DNA of 64,000 nt from Entomomonas moraniae (GTDB taxonomy: Bacteria > Pseudomonadota > Gammaproteobacteria > Pseudomonadales > Pseudomonadaceae): the NCBI RefSeq assembly GCF_003991975.1, contig NZ_CP029822.1, positions 3,063,648-3,127,647 on the forward strand. Direction: 5' to 3'. The notes below the pieces were generated by a model. That model was given only the letters and a program-made list of their open reading frames with translations. It made no database searches and was not told the origin of the DNA. The translations under genes were made by a program, and so were the position numbers. Position 1 is the first letter of the stretch. Each line of letters starts with the position of its first letter. Of the stretch, positions 28,812 to 37,472 are shown in pieces.

Positions 28812-29261
28812 GTGTCCAGACGTAATAAGCGTAAACCTGTTGCTGAGATGAATGTTGTTCCTTACATTGACGTCATGTTGGTGTTGTTGGTGATATTCAT
28901 GGTGACAGCACCTATGTTAAATCAAGGTGTTAAGGTTGATTTACCCCAAGTAACCAGTGAACCCCTGCCATCCGATACCAATCAAAAGATTTTGACTGTC
29001 TCAGTTAAGGCAGATGGTAGTTATTACCTGACTTATGGTGAAGGTGTAGATAATACAGGGGAGGGCGAAAAAGCAGTTTCGCTACCTGAGATGACAGAGA
29101 AAGTCGGTAAGATACTAGGCGTACCTGGTAATGAAAAGAGCCAAGTTTTTGTGCGTGGTGATAAGTCTGCTAGCTATGGATTGGTAATGGGAGCGATGTC
29201 AGCTTTGCAACAAGCTGGCGTGACGAATGTAGGGCTTGTGACTGAGGCACCTAATGGCTAA
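28812..29261 (+). CDS. tolR: TolR, stator/peptidoglycan-binding subunit of the Tol-Pal system
   Basis: 149 residues from GTG 28812. One N-terminal membrane helix carries the proton-relay aspartate (VVPYIDVMLVLLVIFMV), followed by the periplasmic ExbD/TolR domain. The sequence RKPVAEMNVVPYIDVML is nearly the same as in Pseudomonas TolR. The 3' end overlaps the tolA start by eight bases, an ancestral arrangement that is kept despite the tolA duplication next door. Confidence 0.95.
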   Translation: MSRRNKRKPVAEMNVVPYIDVMLVLLVIFMVTAPMLNQGVKVDLPQVTSEPLPSDTNQKILTVSVKADGSYYLTYGEGVDNTGEGEKAVSLPEMTEKVGKILGVPGNEKSQVFVRGDKSASYGLVMGAMSALQQAGVTNVGLVTEAPNG

Positions 29262-30264
29262 GCGTCTGATCTCTTCGGAGAACTATGTCATTCCTGTTAT
29301 TTTAGCGGTAGGTATTGAACTTATCGTGCTCGTAGGGTTATTTTATAGCTGGTCGAGTACGCCAGATATTCCACCTGCAAAACCTACCATGATCGCTACT
29401 TTATATGAGCTAAATTCAAAGAGCCCAGCAACGAAACAGTCGTCAGAAAAATTTGCAGGGGAGTCACAAAAAACAAAAGCAAAAACGACACAAGAAGATC
29501 AATTAGCTTCACAGTTAGAAGATCAAAAGAAAATAGCTGATGCCAGAGCCAAAGCAGACGCAGAGGCCAAGAAAAAAGCGGATGCTAAAGCTAAAACAGA
29601 TGCTGAAGTGAAAAAGAAAGCAGAGGCTAAATCCAAAGCGGATGCAGAGGCCAAGAAAAAGGCGGAAGCTAAGGCTAAAGCTGACGAAGCAAAAAAAATA
29701 GCGGATGCAAAAGCCAAAGCAGAGGCCAAGAAAAAGGCAGAGGAAAAAGCTAAAGCAGATGCTGAGGCTAAGAAAAAAGCCGATGCAAAAGCCAAAGCGG
29801 ATGCTGAAGCGAAAAAGAAAGCTGATGCAAAAAACAAGGCGGATGCAGAGGCCAAGAAAAAAGCTGATGCCGCTCGTAAGGCAAAAGAAGCGAAAGAGGC
29901 AGCGGCATTAACAGACTTGTTAGGTGATAAGGTTGAAAGAGCTGCTACAAAAGGGGATCAGGTTGGTAACCAAGTAGTGGGTAGTTTGGATGATTTAGTA
30001 AAACAACTGGTAACGGATAATTGGATAGTACAAGGTAACCCTTCTCCCGATACGACAGTTGGGCTTCTAATTGAAATGCTGCCTGATGGGACAATTACTA
30101 ATGTGACAATAAGCCGTAGCAGTGGTAATACGGCATTTGATAATTCAGCTGTAACAGCAGCAAGAAATGTCGGTAGAATACCAGAAATACAAAAGCTAGA
30201 CGCGGATACATTTAATCAGCTTTATCGAAAAAGGGCATTTGTTTTTACAGCAAAGGGATTATGA
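29254..30264 (+). CDS. tolA: TolA, canonical copy
   Basis: An inner-membrane-anchored protein that spans the periplasm and pulls on TolB-Pal, driven by TolQR. It has 336 residues. Domain I is a single helix at about residues 12-31 (VIPVILAVGIELIVLVGLF). Domain II, about 90-215, is a long Ala/Lys/Asp-rich helical rod of repeated KADAEAKKKA units. Domain III, about 240-336, is the globular C-terminal domain (NQVVGSLDDLVKQL, TAARNVGRIPEIQKL, YRKRAFVFTAKGL). It overlaps tolR by eight bases. Its stop lies inside ATGACAGT, the same octamer that starts tolB, a mark of the tandem duplication described under findings. Confidence 0.95.
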   Translation: MAKRLISSENYVIPVILAVGIELIVLVGLFYSWSSTPDIPPAKPTMIATLYELNSKSPATKQSSEKFAGESQKTKAKTTQEDQLASQLEDQKKIADARAKADAEAKKKADAKAKTDAEVKKKAEAKSKADAEAKKKAEAKAKADEAKKIADAKAKAEAKKKAEEKAKADAEAKKKADAKAKADAEAKKKADAKNKADAEAKKKADAARKAKEAKEAAALTDLLGDKVERAATKGDQVGNQVVGSLDDLVKQLVTDNWIVQGNPSPDTTVGLLIEMLPDGTITNVTISRSSGNTAFDNSAVTAARNVGRIPEIQKLDADTFNQLYRKRAFVFTAKGL

Positions 30265-30278
30265 CAGTAGAGAATTAG
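30261..30278 (+). pseudogene. Fossil tolB start codon after the first tolA
   Basis: ATG ACA GTA GAG AAT TAG begins inside the tolA stop exactly as the real tolB ATG begins inside the second tolA stop (ATGA in both). Codons 1-3 (Met-Thr-Val) match TolB, then a stop intervenes. Best explained as the start of tolB carried along in the duplication and then decayed. Confidence 0.6.
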
Positions 30279-30316
30279 TTATATGATTATCAGTATTGTG
30301 GCTATAGGGGCAGTGA

Positions 30317-31087
30317 GTGGCTAAACATTTAACGTCATATAAAAGTTATACTATTCCTATCGTGTTAGCAATAACTATCGAGGGCTTGGTGTTGCTAGTA
30401 TTATTTTACAACTGGTCGAATAAACCGGACACTAAGCCAACTAAGAAGCCAATAGTTGCTACACTTTATGACTCAAAGCCAAAAGATACAGTAGTACCTC
30501 CAGAGAAGAAAGTACCTCCAGAGAAGAAAGTACCTCCAGAGAAGAAAGTGCCTCCAGAGAAGAAAGTGCCTCCAGAGAGGAAAGTACCTCCAGAGAGGAA
30601 AGTACCTCCAGAGAGGAAAGTACCTCCAGAGAAGAAAGTACCTCCAGAGAAGAAAGTGCCTCCAGAGAAGAAAATGCTTCCAGAGAAGAATGTATCTCCT
30701 GAAGAGAATAAATCTTCAAAGGATCAAGATAAACTGTTAGATGAGTTATTGGGTGGTAATGTAGCTCCTCCTTCTAGTGGTCAATTAAGCAATCAAATTG
30801 TGGGGCAGATAGATGATTTAGTTAGGCAACGAATACAGGAGAATTGGATAGAGTTAGGTAATCCTTTATCGGGTTCTCAGGTAGAGTTATTAATTGAGAT
30901 GACACCTAATGGTACAATTACGAATGTATCGGTGAACCGTGGTAGTGGTAATATAGCTTTTGATAATTCGGCAGTTACAGCAGCAAAAAATGTCGGTAAA
31001 ATACCGGAAGTACAAAAATTAGATACCAATACATATAATCAGCTTTATCGAAAAAGAGCGTTTATTTTTACAGCAAAGGGTTTATGA
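30317..31087 (+). CDS. Second TolA paralogue with Pro-Pro-Glu-Lys-Lys-Val repeat linker
   Basis: 256 residues from GTG 30317, with AGGGG seven bases upstream. Domain I matches the first TolA ([22 protein letters not shown]). Domain III is about two-thirds identical to that of the first TolA by eye over roughly 98 residues, including [20 protein letters not shown] and [13 protein letters not shown]. Domain II is completely different: ten near-perfect PPE(K/R)K(V/M) hexapeptides and two decayed units replace the Ala/Lys helix. The protein should therefore be an extended, proline-rich, highly charged strut about 80 residues long and not a helix. The stop overlaps tolB (ATGA), so it is co-translated with the system. 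Inferred role: a variant TolA, or a competitor of different reach. It could also be a TonB-like energy transducer, since Pro/Glu/Lys linkers are typical of TonB, but its C-terminal domain is TolA's. Confidence 0.9.
   Translation: MAKHLTSYKSYTIPIVLAITIEGLVLLVLFYNWSNKPDTKPTKKPIVATLYDSKPKDTVVPPEKKVPPEKKVPPEKKVPPEKKVPPERKVPPERKVPPERKVPPEKKVPPEKKVPPEKKMLPEKNVSPEENKSSKDQDKLLDELLGGNVAPPSSGQLSNQIVGQIDDLVRQRIQENWIELGNPLSGSQVELLIEMTPNGTITNVSVNRGSGNIAFDNSAVTAAKNVGKIPEVQKLDTNTYNQLYRKRAFIFTAKGL
30497..30712 (+). repeat. Twelve tandem 18-bp units encoding PPEKKV in the second tolA
   Basis: Units start at 30497 and repeat every 18 bases: four PPEKKV, three PPERKV, two PPEKKV, one PPEKKM, then LPEKNV and SPEENK as decayed edge units. 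The consensus is CCTCCAGAGAAGAAAGTA. Units differ mainly at the Lys/Arg codon and at GTA/GTG, so the array likely grew by unit slippage and may vary in copy number between strains. Confidence 0.97.
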
Positions 31088-32370
31088 CAGTGAAAAAGTT
31101 TATTCACATAATTATTTTATACATGGCATCTTTTATAAGTATTGCTTATGCTGCTGATGCAATTGTGATTGATGGTGGTAGCAATAAGGCCATATCGATT
31201 GCTATTGTTCCATTTGGGGGTGATACAACACAACCTGATATTGCAACTATTATAGGCAAAGATTTATATAATTCAGGTATTTTTGAGCCATTACCACGCC
31301 AGAATATGCTCAGTACGCCTCATAATCCAACAGAGGTTTCTTTTAGGGATTGGAGTGCTGTTAATGCACAGTTTTTATTAATTGGTAATATCGCTTCTGT
31401 TGGCGGAAAACTACAAGTTAAATATTACTTATACAATGTGGCTTCTCAGCAGCAGGTATTGAATGGTTCCGTCTCAGGTGCTCCTAATAAGATCAGAGGG
31501 TTGGCTCATTATGTGTCTGATCAGGTCTTTGAAAAGCTAACAGCTATTAAAGGGGCTTTTTCGACTAAACTACTGTATGTGAGTGAGTCAGGTAATAATA
31601 CGAATTACGCTTTAAAAATGGCAGACTATGATGGTGCAAATCCTGTTACTTTATTGACTTCAAAAGAGCCTATTTTATCGCCTCGTTTTTCTCCAGATAA
31701 TAAAAAAGTGCTGTATGTTTCTTTTGAAAGTAAGCGCCCCCGTATTTATGTACAAGATATTGCAACGGGTACACGTGAACAGCTCACTAATTACACCGGT
31801 TTAAATAGTGCTCCTGCCTGGTCACCTGATGGCAAAACCATTGCCTTTGTTCTATCAAAAGATGGTAACCCAGAACTTTATACTATGCGCCTAGACAGCA
31901 AATTGGTGCACCGTTTGACCAATAATAACGCGATTGATACCGAGCCTGTTTGGAATAAAAATGGTAATAGCATTTACTTTACTTCTGACCGTTCAGGTGC
32001 GCCACAAATTTATAAGATTAATGTGGCATCAGGGAGCACCGAGCGTGTATCTACAACGGGGAATTATAATGCAAACCCCAAGTTATCAGCAGATGATGGC
32101 ATGTTAGTGATGGTACACCGTCAAGATGGATATCGTAACTTTGTGATTGCAGCACAAAATTTAGTGACAAATAGAGTTACTATTTTATCCAATACAAATT
32201 TAGATGATTCCCCCACTATTGCTCCTAATGGAACAATGGTAATCTATGCTACGCGTCAGCAAGGTAAAGGGGCTTTGATGTTAGCTTCTATTAATGGGCG
32301 AGTTCATACCGAGTTGCCTGTTGATGATGGGGATGTCCGTGAGCCTTCATGGTCATCTTTTGCTAGGTAG
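31084..32370 (+). CDS. tolB: TolB, periplasmic beta-propeller of the Tol-Pal system
   Basis: A periplasmic protein that shuttles between TolA and Pal, 428 residues. The signal peptide ends around AYA (residues 1-22, [18 protein letters not shown]). The N-terminal domain follows, then a six-bladed propeller with typical [10 protein letters not shown] and PELYTMRLD repeats. The ATG overlaps the stop of the second tolA by four bases. After export, the mature N-terminus normally provides the TolA box; which of the two TolA proteins it binds cannot be told from sequence. Confidence 0.96.
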   Translation: MTVKKFIHIIILYMASFISIAYAADAIVIDGGSNKAISIAIVPFGGDTTQPDIATIIGKDLYNSGIFEPLPRQNMLSTPHNPTEVSFRDWSAVNAQFLLIGNIASVGGKLQVKYYLYNVASQQQVLNGSVSGAPNKIRGLAHYVSDQVFEKLTAIKGAFSTKLLYVSESGNNTNYALKMADYDGANPVTLLTSKEPILSPRFSPDNKKVLYVSFESKRPRIYVQDIATGTREQLTNYTGLNSAPAWSPDGKTIAFVLSKDGNPELYTMRLDSKLVHRLTNNNAIDTEPVWNKNGNSIYFTSDRSGAPQIYKINVASGSTERVSTTGNYNANPKLSADDGMLVMVHRQDGYRNFVIAAQNLVTNRVTILSNTNLDDSPTIAPNGTMVIYATRQQGKGALMLASINGRVHTELPVDDGDVREPSWSSFAR

Positions 32371-32421
32371 GGTGTTTTAAGATCAATTATTTTATTAATA
32401 GTGTTTTGGAGTGGTGGGTAG

Positions 32422-32958
32422 ATGAAAATTACTAAACTGGCTATTTGTGCATTGATAATGGCTTTTGTTGTAGGGTGTAGTTCTAATAAGTCGAGTGATT
32501 CTTCCAGTGAAACGGATGGTAATTCAGGATATGGTTCTTCTGATAATAATGGGGCGGGAGTTGGTGTCGGCGTTGGTAATGGTGATCTAAACGGTTTTAA
32601 TGGCATGAGTGCTGAAGAAGTTGCCGCATTACGTGCGATTACTACTTTCTATTTTAATTATGACAGCTCTGATATCCAACCGGATTCTATGCGTGCGCTT
32701 GATGTTCATGCACATGATTTAATGCAAAATGGTAAGCACATTGTTTTACAAGGTAATACCGACGAACGTGGTACACGTGAATACAATATGGCTTTAGGTG
32801 AGCGTCGTGGTAATGCAGTTAAGAATTACTTAACAATGCAAGGTGTTTCTCCTTCACAAATCGAAGTCGTTTCTTATGGTAAAGAGCGTCCTGCGGTTAG
32901 TGGCCATGATGAAGCAGCATGGGCAAAAAATCGTCGTGTAGAATTAGTATTTCAATAA
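32422..32958 (+). CDS. pal: Pal, peptidoglycan-associated lipoprotein (OprL)
   Basis: 178 residues with a lipoprotein signal peptide and lipobox VVGC (Cys near residue 19), then a Ser/Gly/Asn-rich linker. The C-terminal OmpA-like domain contains [14 protein letters not shown] and [27 protein letters not shown], which bind the diaminopimelate of peptidoglycan, and ends NRRVELVFQ. It anchors the outer membrane to the wall and is moved by TolA/TolB during constriction. Called OprL in Pseudomonas. Confidence 0.97.
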   Translation: MKITKLAICALIMAFVVGCSSNKSSDSSSETDGNSGYGSSDNNGAGVGVGVGNGDLNGFNGMSAEEVAALRAITTFYFNYDSSDIQPDSMRALDVHAHDLMQNGKHIVLQGNTDERGTREYNMALGERRGNAVKNYLTMQGVSPSQIEVVSYGKERPAVSGHDEAAWAKNRRVELVFQ

Positions 32959-32971
32959 AAGGTAGTGGTGT

Positions 32972-33721
32972 ATGAAAGTGAAGTTTTTGCAGTTAGCTGT
33001 ATTTGCAGTATGTAGCTTATCGTTAATAACGTTAGGGCAGACAGTAGGGCAGGGAAATGCTAATTCTTCTCTTTCAGGTCAAGCGCAAGTGTTTATGCAG
33101 CTGCAGGACATGCAGAATCAAATTAATCAGTTGCGTGGTACCGTTGAAGAACAGCAGTTACTAATTAAGCAATTACAAAAAGAAAGTTTAGACCGTTATC
33201 AGGAATTAGATAAGCGCTTGTCGAACACGAGTACCCAAACGCCTGTAAATAATACAGCGAGCGGTGGTACTAATAATGCAATTGATGCTAATGCTTCTTT
33301 GACTCCTCCAGCAGGTACTACAAAAGCAACGACACCTGCCGATCCAGAGCAAGAAAAGCTGTATTATGATGCTTCATTTAGTTTAATTCAGAAAAAGGAC
33401 TATCCTAAAGCAGAGCAAGCGTTTACTGCTTTTTTAAATAAATTTCCTAATAGTCAATACGCTGGTAATGCCCAGTATTGGTTGGCGGAAGTTAATTTAG
33501 CTCAAGATAAACAACAAGAAGCCAGTATTAATTTTAATAAAGTAATTCAACAATACCCTAACCATAATAAAGTGCCTGATGCAATGTATAAGCTTGCAAC
33601 AGTGCAAAATCAGTTAGGCAATAAAGCGAAAGCTAAAGAATTACTCACGCAGCTAACAACTAAGTATCCAAGTAGTTCTGCGGCTACATTGGCTAAGCGT
33701 ATGCTACAAACATTAAAGTAG
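32972..33721 (+). CDS. cpoB: CpoB/YbgF, cell division coordinator
   Basis: A periplasmic protein of 249 residues. The signal peptide covers about the first 30 residues. A trimerising coiled coil follows (VFMQLQDMQNQINQLRGTVEEQQLLIKQL), then a Ser/Thr/Asn-rich linker and a C-terminal TPR domain from about residue 125 (YYDASFSLIQKKDYPKAEQAF). It couples PBP1B activity to Tol constriction in E. coli. Last gene of the tol block; 13 bases follow pal. Confidence 0.94.
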   Translation: MKVKFLQLAVFAVCSLSLITLGQTVGQGNANSSLSGQAQVFMQLQDMQNQINQLRGTVEEQQLLIKQLQKESLDRYQELDKRLSNTSTQTPVNNTASGGTNNAIDANASLTPPAGTTKATTPADPEQEKLYYDASFSLIQKKDYPKAEQAFTAFLNKFPNSQYAGNAQYWLAEVNLAQDKQQEASINFNKVIQQYPNHNKVPDAMYKLATVQNQLGNKAKAKELLTQLTTKYPSSSAATLAKRMLQTLK

Positions 33722-33818
33722 ATGCGTTGGGATAAAGCTATTACAATTAAATAGTTTTATGTTTTTTTAATGCAACGGAGTCGGATGGCCTGTTTTGCTG
33801 TTACGACCGGAGCGTATA

Positions 33819-34460
33819 ATGAAGTTACGTATAACAGAAGTTTTTTACTCGTTACAGGGTGAATCGCGAACTATTGGACTTCCAACGGTTTTTATTCGTT
33901 TAACGGGGTGTCCACTGCGGTGTCAGTATTGTGATACTACCTATGCTTTTAAAGGTGGTGAAATCATGGCTTTGGAAGCAATTATGGCGAAGGTTGCCTC
34001 ATATAATCCACGTCATGTTTGTGTAACAGGTGGTGAGCCATTAGCTCAGCCAGATTGTATTCCCTTACTCGTTGAGTTATGTGATAAGGGTTATGAAGTA
34101 TCGTTAGAGACCAGTGGTGCACTTGATATTTCTAAAACAGATACGCGTGTTAGTCGAGTTGTTGATTTTAAGACGCCTGATTCACAAGAAATGAATCGGA
34201 ACTTATACGAAAATGTTGATTTTTTGACTAAAAATGATCAGGTCAAATTTGTGATTTGTTCGAAAAATGATTATGACTGGGCAAAAACAAAGTTGATTCA
34301 ATATAATTTAACTGAACGAGTGAATGAAATCATTTTCTCACCCAGTTATCAACAAGTGAAAGCTCAAGCATTAGCTGATTGGATTGTAGCTGATAATTTA
34401 CCTGTACGTTTTCAGTTACAGCTACATAAAATTCTTTGGAATGATGAACCGGGTCATTAA
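33819..34460 (+). CDS. queE: 7-carboxy-7-deazaguanine synthase QueE
   Basis: A radical SAM enzyme converting carboxytetrahydropterin to 7-carboxy-7-deazaguanine in queuosine synthesis. The start chosen is ATG 33819 with GGAG six bases upstream, giving 213 residues beginning [16 protein letters not shown]; an in-frame ATG at 33795 adds eight unrelated residues. The cluster-binding motif is CPLRCQYC, the SAM motif VTGGEPLAQ, and the C-terminus [16 protein letters not shown] is as in Pseudomonas. It follows cpoB and precedes queC, the Pseudomonas order. Confidence 0.95.
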   Translation: MKLRITEVFYSLQGESRTIGLPTVFIRLTGCPLRCQYCDTTYAFKGGEIMALEAIMAKVASYNPRHVCVTGGEPLAQPDCIPLLVELCDKGYEVSLETSGALDISKTDTRVSRVVDFKTPDSQEMNRNLYENVDFLTKNDQVKFVICSKNDYDWAKTKLIQYNLTERVNEIIFSPSYQQVKAQALADWIVADNLPVRFQLQLHKILWNDEPGH

Positions 34461-34461
34461 T

Positions 34462-35145
34462 ATGTCTATTGTATCTACTAAAAAAGCCGTTATATTACTT
34501 TCAGGTGGGTTAGATTCCGCCACTGTTTTAGCGATAGCTAAAGCAGAGGGCTATGAATGTTATACCATTAGCTTTGACTATGGTCAACGCCACCGCGCAG
34601 AGATAATAGCGGCAGAACAAGTTTCTAAAAAGTTTGGGGCTGTCTCTCATAAAGTCATCAGGTTAGGGTTAGATGAGATCGGCGGTTCAGCGCTGACTGA
34701 TAAAACACTTGATGTTCCAGAAGCGCTCTCTGAGGGGATTCCTATTACCTATGTCCCTGCTCGAAATACAGTTTTTTTATCGCTAGCTCTTGGTTTAGCT
34801 GAGGTGTTGGAGGCTCAAGATATTTTTATTGGCGTGAATGCAATAGACTACTCGGGATATCCTGATTGTCGCCCTGAGTTTATTGAGGCTTTTGAAAAAA
34901 TGGCTAATTTAGCCACTAAGTTAGGTGTTGAGGGTAAGCCTTTTCATATTCAAGCGCCACTACAAAACTTATCAAAAGCCCAAATTATCCAAAAAGGGAT
35001 AGCTTGCGGTGTTGATTATGCACTGACCGTTTCTTGTTATCAGGCGAATGATGAAGGGTATGCCTGTGGCAAATGTGATAGTTGTCGTTTAAGAGCTGAA
35101 GGTTTTAGACAAGCAGGAGTTGAGGACCCAACCCGTTATATTTAA
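34462..35145 (+). CDS. queC: 7-cyano-7-deazaguanine synthase QueC
   Basis: It converts 7-carboxy-7-deazaguanine to preQ0 using ATP and ammonia. 227 residues from ATG 34462, one base after the queE stop. A further upstream in-frame ATG at 34441 overlaps queE and is possible. The PP-loop is [12 protein letters not shown] and the SFDYGQRH motif follows. The C-terminal zinc cysteines are in [20 protein letters not shown]. Translation is probably coupled to queE. Confidence 0.95.
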   Translation: MSIVSTKKAVILLSGGLDSATVLAIAKAEGYECYTISFDYGQRHRAEIIAAEQVSKKFGAVSHKVIRLGLDEIGGSALTDKTLDVPEALSEGIPITYVPARNTVFLSLALGLAEVLEAQDIFIGVNAIDYSGYPDCRPEFIEAFEKMANLATKLGVEGKPFHIQAPLQNLSKAQIIQKGIACGVDYALTVSCYQANDEGYACGKCDSCRLRAEGFRQAGVEDPTRYI

Positions 35146-35196
35146 GCTAGGTAGAACCAAGTTGAAATTATTTATAATAAAAAGGAGCCTATAATT

Positions 35197-36867
35197 ATGC
35201 AGAGTGCTTATACGGTACTCAGTTTGTTGATATTAGTTGGAATTTCACAATTAAGTTGTCGCTTGGTTCCTTTTATTCCTGTCCCAATATTGCAAATATG
35301 TTTAGGTACTATTGTTGCTTGGCCTGCTTTTGGTCTGCATGTTGAGTTTGAACCTGAGCTTTTTTTGATGCTCTTTTTACCACCGCTCTTGTTTTCTGAT
35401 GGTTGGCATGTACCGAAAAGGGATTTATGGAAGTACCGATGGCCTATTCTTCTATTAGCGGTTGGTTTGGTAGTTTTTACGGTAGTTGCTGCTGGTTATT
35501 TTATTCATTTCTTAATTCCAGCTATTCCACTGCCTGCAGCTTTTGCTTTAGCCGCTATGTTGTCTCCTACGGATGCGGTAGCTGTTTCTGCCGTCACAAG
35601 AGGTAAGCTCCCCACGCCATTGATGCGACTATTGCAAGGTGAGTCATTGATGAATGATGCATCAGGTCTGGTAACTTTCCAATTTGCAATAGCGGCGGCG
35701 ATTACAGGAGTTTTTTCTTTATTAGATGCCAGTGTTGCTTTTCTGATTGTGGCTTTAGGTGGTTTAGCCATAGGCGTAATCATGAGTTGGCTTTTAGGGC
35801 TATTGCGCAGTTGGATGATTAATCGAGGTTGGGATGACCCTGCTACGCATGTTATGTTTATGCTTTTATTACCCTTTGTTGCCTATGTTGTGGCTGAGCA
35901 TTTACATGTATCAGGTATTTTATCAGCTGTTGCAGCGGGGATGATGCAAAGTTGGGTTGATTTACTACCCAAACAAACATCAACAAGATTATTAAATCGA
36001 AGTGTTTGGGGGCTCTTAGAGTTCGTTTTTAATGGTTTGATTTTTGTTTTATTAGGACTCCAATTGCCTAGCATTATTAAAAAAGTATTAGCCAGAACAG
36101 CGCCAGAACAACAGCTTTCTACTTTTTTATCTGAGTTGTTTGTGATTTTCCTGATTTTCTTTATTCTTGTTCTCTTGCGTTATCTTTGGATTCAAAGTAA
36201 CTGGTTTGTGATGAGTAGGTTTAGGCGTCTAAGGAAAAATGTAGTCGATGTACCTAAAACAAAACATGCTGCGCTATTATTAACATTTGGTGGGGTTCGC
36301 GGTGCGGTGACTTTAGCCGGTACTTTGTCTATCCCTTTATTTATTAATGCTAAATTAGAAATTCCTTTTCCTGAAAGGGATACCATGATATTTATTGCAG
36401 TCGGTGTGATTTTATTATCATTAGTGACTGCTTGTATTTTATTGCCTATACTTTTAAGTAATGTAGAGGCAGAAGTTGATGTGTCACGTAAAAAAGAATT
36501 GCAAGATGCTCGTCGTAAAACAGCAGAAGCAGCAATTCATGCCTTAGAAATAGAAGATCTAACCAATGATCCTAAAATTTCACAGGACCCTGCGTTGGCG
36601 ACCATGGTGGCTGAAGTCAAGGCAAGAATCATGGCCGAGTATCGAGAGCATTTAAATGCGTATGATAATACGGAAGAAATACAAGCCCGTGTGGAAGAGA
36701 ATGACAAAATAGAAAAAACTCTCCGCTTAAGGGCATTAAGAGCTCAGCGGCTTGAACTGTATTCTTTGCGTAGACATAGGGCAATTGGCGATGATACGGT
36801 TAAGAAAGTGTTGGATGAGTTAGATATACAAGAAGCTAGTTTAGGTGGTGTGGCCTCCTCGCATTAA
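35197..36867 (+). CDS. Na+/H+ antiporter, CPA1 family (NhaP/YjcE type)
   Basis: A 556-residue inner-membrane protein with about 12 transmembrane helices over the first 420 residues and a cytosolic helical tail. CPA1 hallmarks are visible: LFLPPLLFSDGWH, AAMLSPTDAVAVSAV and GESLMNDASGLVTF (the ND pair of the ion site), and FGGVRGAVTLAG. It should exchange sodium (or potassium) for protons and help pH and salt balance. AAAGGAG precedes the ATG. Substrate ion preference is not readable from sequence. Confidence 0.9.
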   Translation: MQSAYTVLSLLILVGISQLSCRLVPFIPVPILQICLGTIVAWPAFGLHVEFEPELFLMLFLPPLLFSDGWHVPKRDLWKYRWPILLLAVGLVVFTVVAAGYFIHFLIPAIPLPAAFALAAMLSPTDAVAVSAVTRGKLPTPLMRLLQGESLMNDASGLVTFQFAIAAAITGVFSLLDASVAFLIVALGGLAIGVIMSWLLGLLRSWMINRGWDDPATHVMFMLLLPFVAYVVAEHLHVSGILSAVAAGMMQSWVDLLPKQTSTRLLNRSVWGLLEFVFNGLIFVLLGLQLPSIIKKVLARTAPEQQLSTFLSELFVIFLIFFILVLLRYLWIQSNWFVMSRFRRLRKNVVDVPKTKHAALLLTFGGVRGAVTLAGTLSIPLFINAKLEIPFPERDTMIFIAVGVILLSLVTACILLPILLSNVEAEVDVSRKKELQDARRKTAEAAIHALEIEDLTNDPKISQDPALATMVAEVKARIMAEYREHLNAYDNTEEIQARVEENDKIEKTLRLRALRAQRLELYSLRRHRAIGDDTVKKVLDELDIQEASLGGVASSH

Positions 36868-36873
36868 TGGTTC

Positions 36874-36901
36874 AAATAGGTTGAGCAGTTTTAGCCTATT
36901 T
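36874..36901 (+). terminator. Weak hairpin after the antiporter gene
   Basis: AAATAGG and CCTATTT pair around a 14-base spacer, starting 7 bases after the stop. A short T-rich stretch follows. Plausible but weak terminator. Confidence 0.3.
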
Positions 36902-36944
36902 TCTGTTGTGATGAGGTTTTGTCTTAAGAGGGTGGGTAAAGCGA

Positions 36945-37382
36945 ATGGATCAGCAAGATTATTTTATATTATGGTCAGTGTATTTGTGTGCTGCATTTGT
37001 TTTATTGTTGGCTAGTATTTTTTTTACGGGCTTTTTGTGGCGTTTTCTTAAAGAACCTATCGTTATTATTGTTGCTATCTTATTGTTTTATCCAATTTTA
37101 ATTGATCCTGAAAAGGGACAGTACGCCCCTGCAATTGCTGTCATGGCTATGGATTTCTTAATGCATGTAGGCGATCACCAAGTTGAAATAGCGAATGATT
37201 TATTTTATAAAATAGAGATGGTATTAATTGCCTATTTTATATTTGCTATTTTCATTCGTTCGCCTGTTGAGATCGTTGCTCGTAAATGGTGGCAAAGCCG
37301 TCGTAAAAAAAGCCAAGAAGATCATGCTCCAGAAGACGTAATGCAACAAGATGTTACATTACAGGCTAATGAAAAGCTCTAA
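36945..37382 (+). CDS. Small conserved membrane protein, function unknown
   Basis: 145 residues with about three or four hydrophobic segments (near 8-32, 36-52, 60-72 and 88-106) and a basic/acidic cytosolic tail (WWQSRRKKSQEDHAPEDV). No catalytic motif is recognised. I did not identify the family. It lies between an antiporter and an oxidoreductase pair, with about 77 and 90 bases on either side, so operon membership is uncertain. Confidence 0.7.
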   Translation: MDQQDYFILWSVYLCAAFVLLLASIFFTGFLWRFLKEPIVIIVAILLFYPILIDPEKGQYAPAIAVMAMDFLMHVGDHQVEIANDLFYKIEMVLIAYFIFAIFIRSPVEIVARKWWQSRRKKSQEDHAPEDVMQQDVTLQANEKL

Positions 37383-37472
37383 AGACCAATTTATTGATTC
37401 AATGGTTGGACTCCTCAATATTATTCTTGTATAAAGGAACCATTATATTTATATAACTACGTTAGGTTTTTT

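Noticed and set aside
29523-29855. Long antisense Ala/Ser-rich reading frame opposite tolA
   Set aside because: It mirrors the Ala/Lys repeat of the tolA rod; low-complexity repeats produce such frames automatically.
30497-30712. CRISPR-like regular repeat array
   Set aside because: Units are directly abutting with no spacers and are in frame with the TolA paralogue; it is a coding repeat.
30459-30719. Antisense frame with Ser-Leu-Glu repeats opposite the second tolA
   Set aside because: Pure shadow of the PPEKKV repeat; no start context and no neighbour support.
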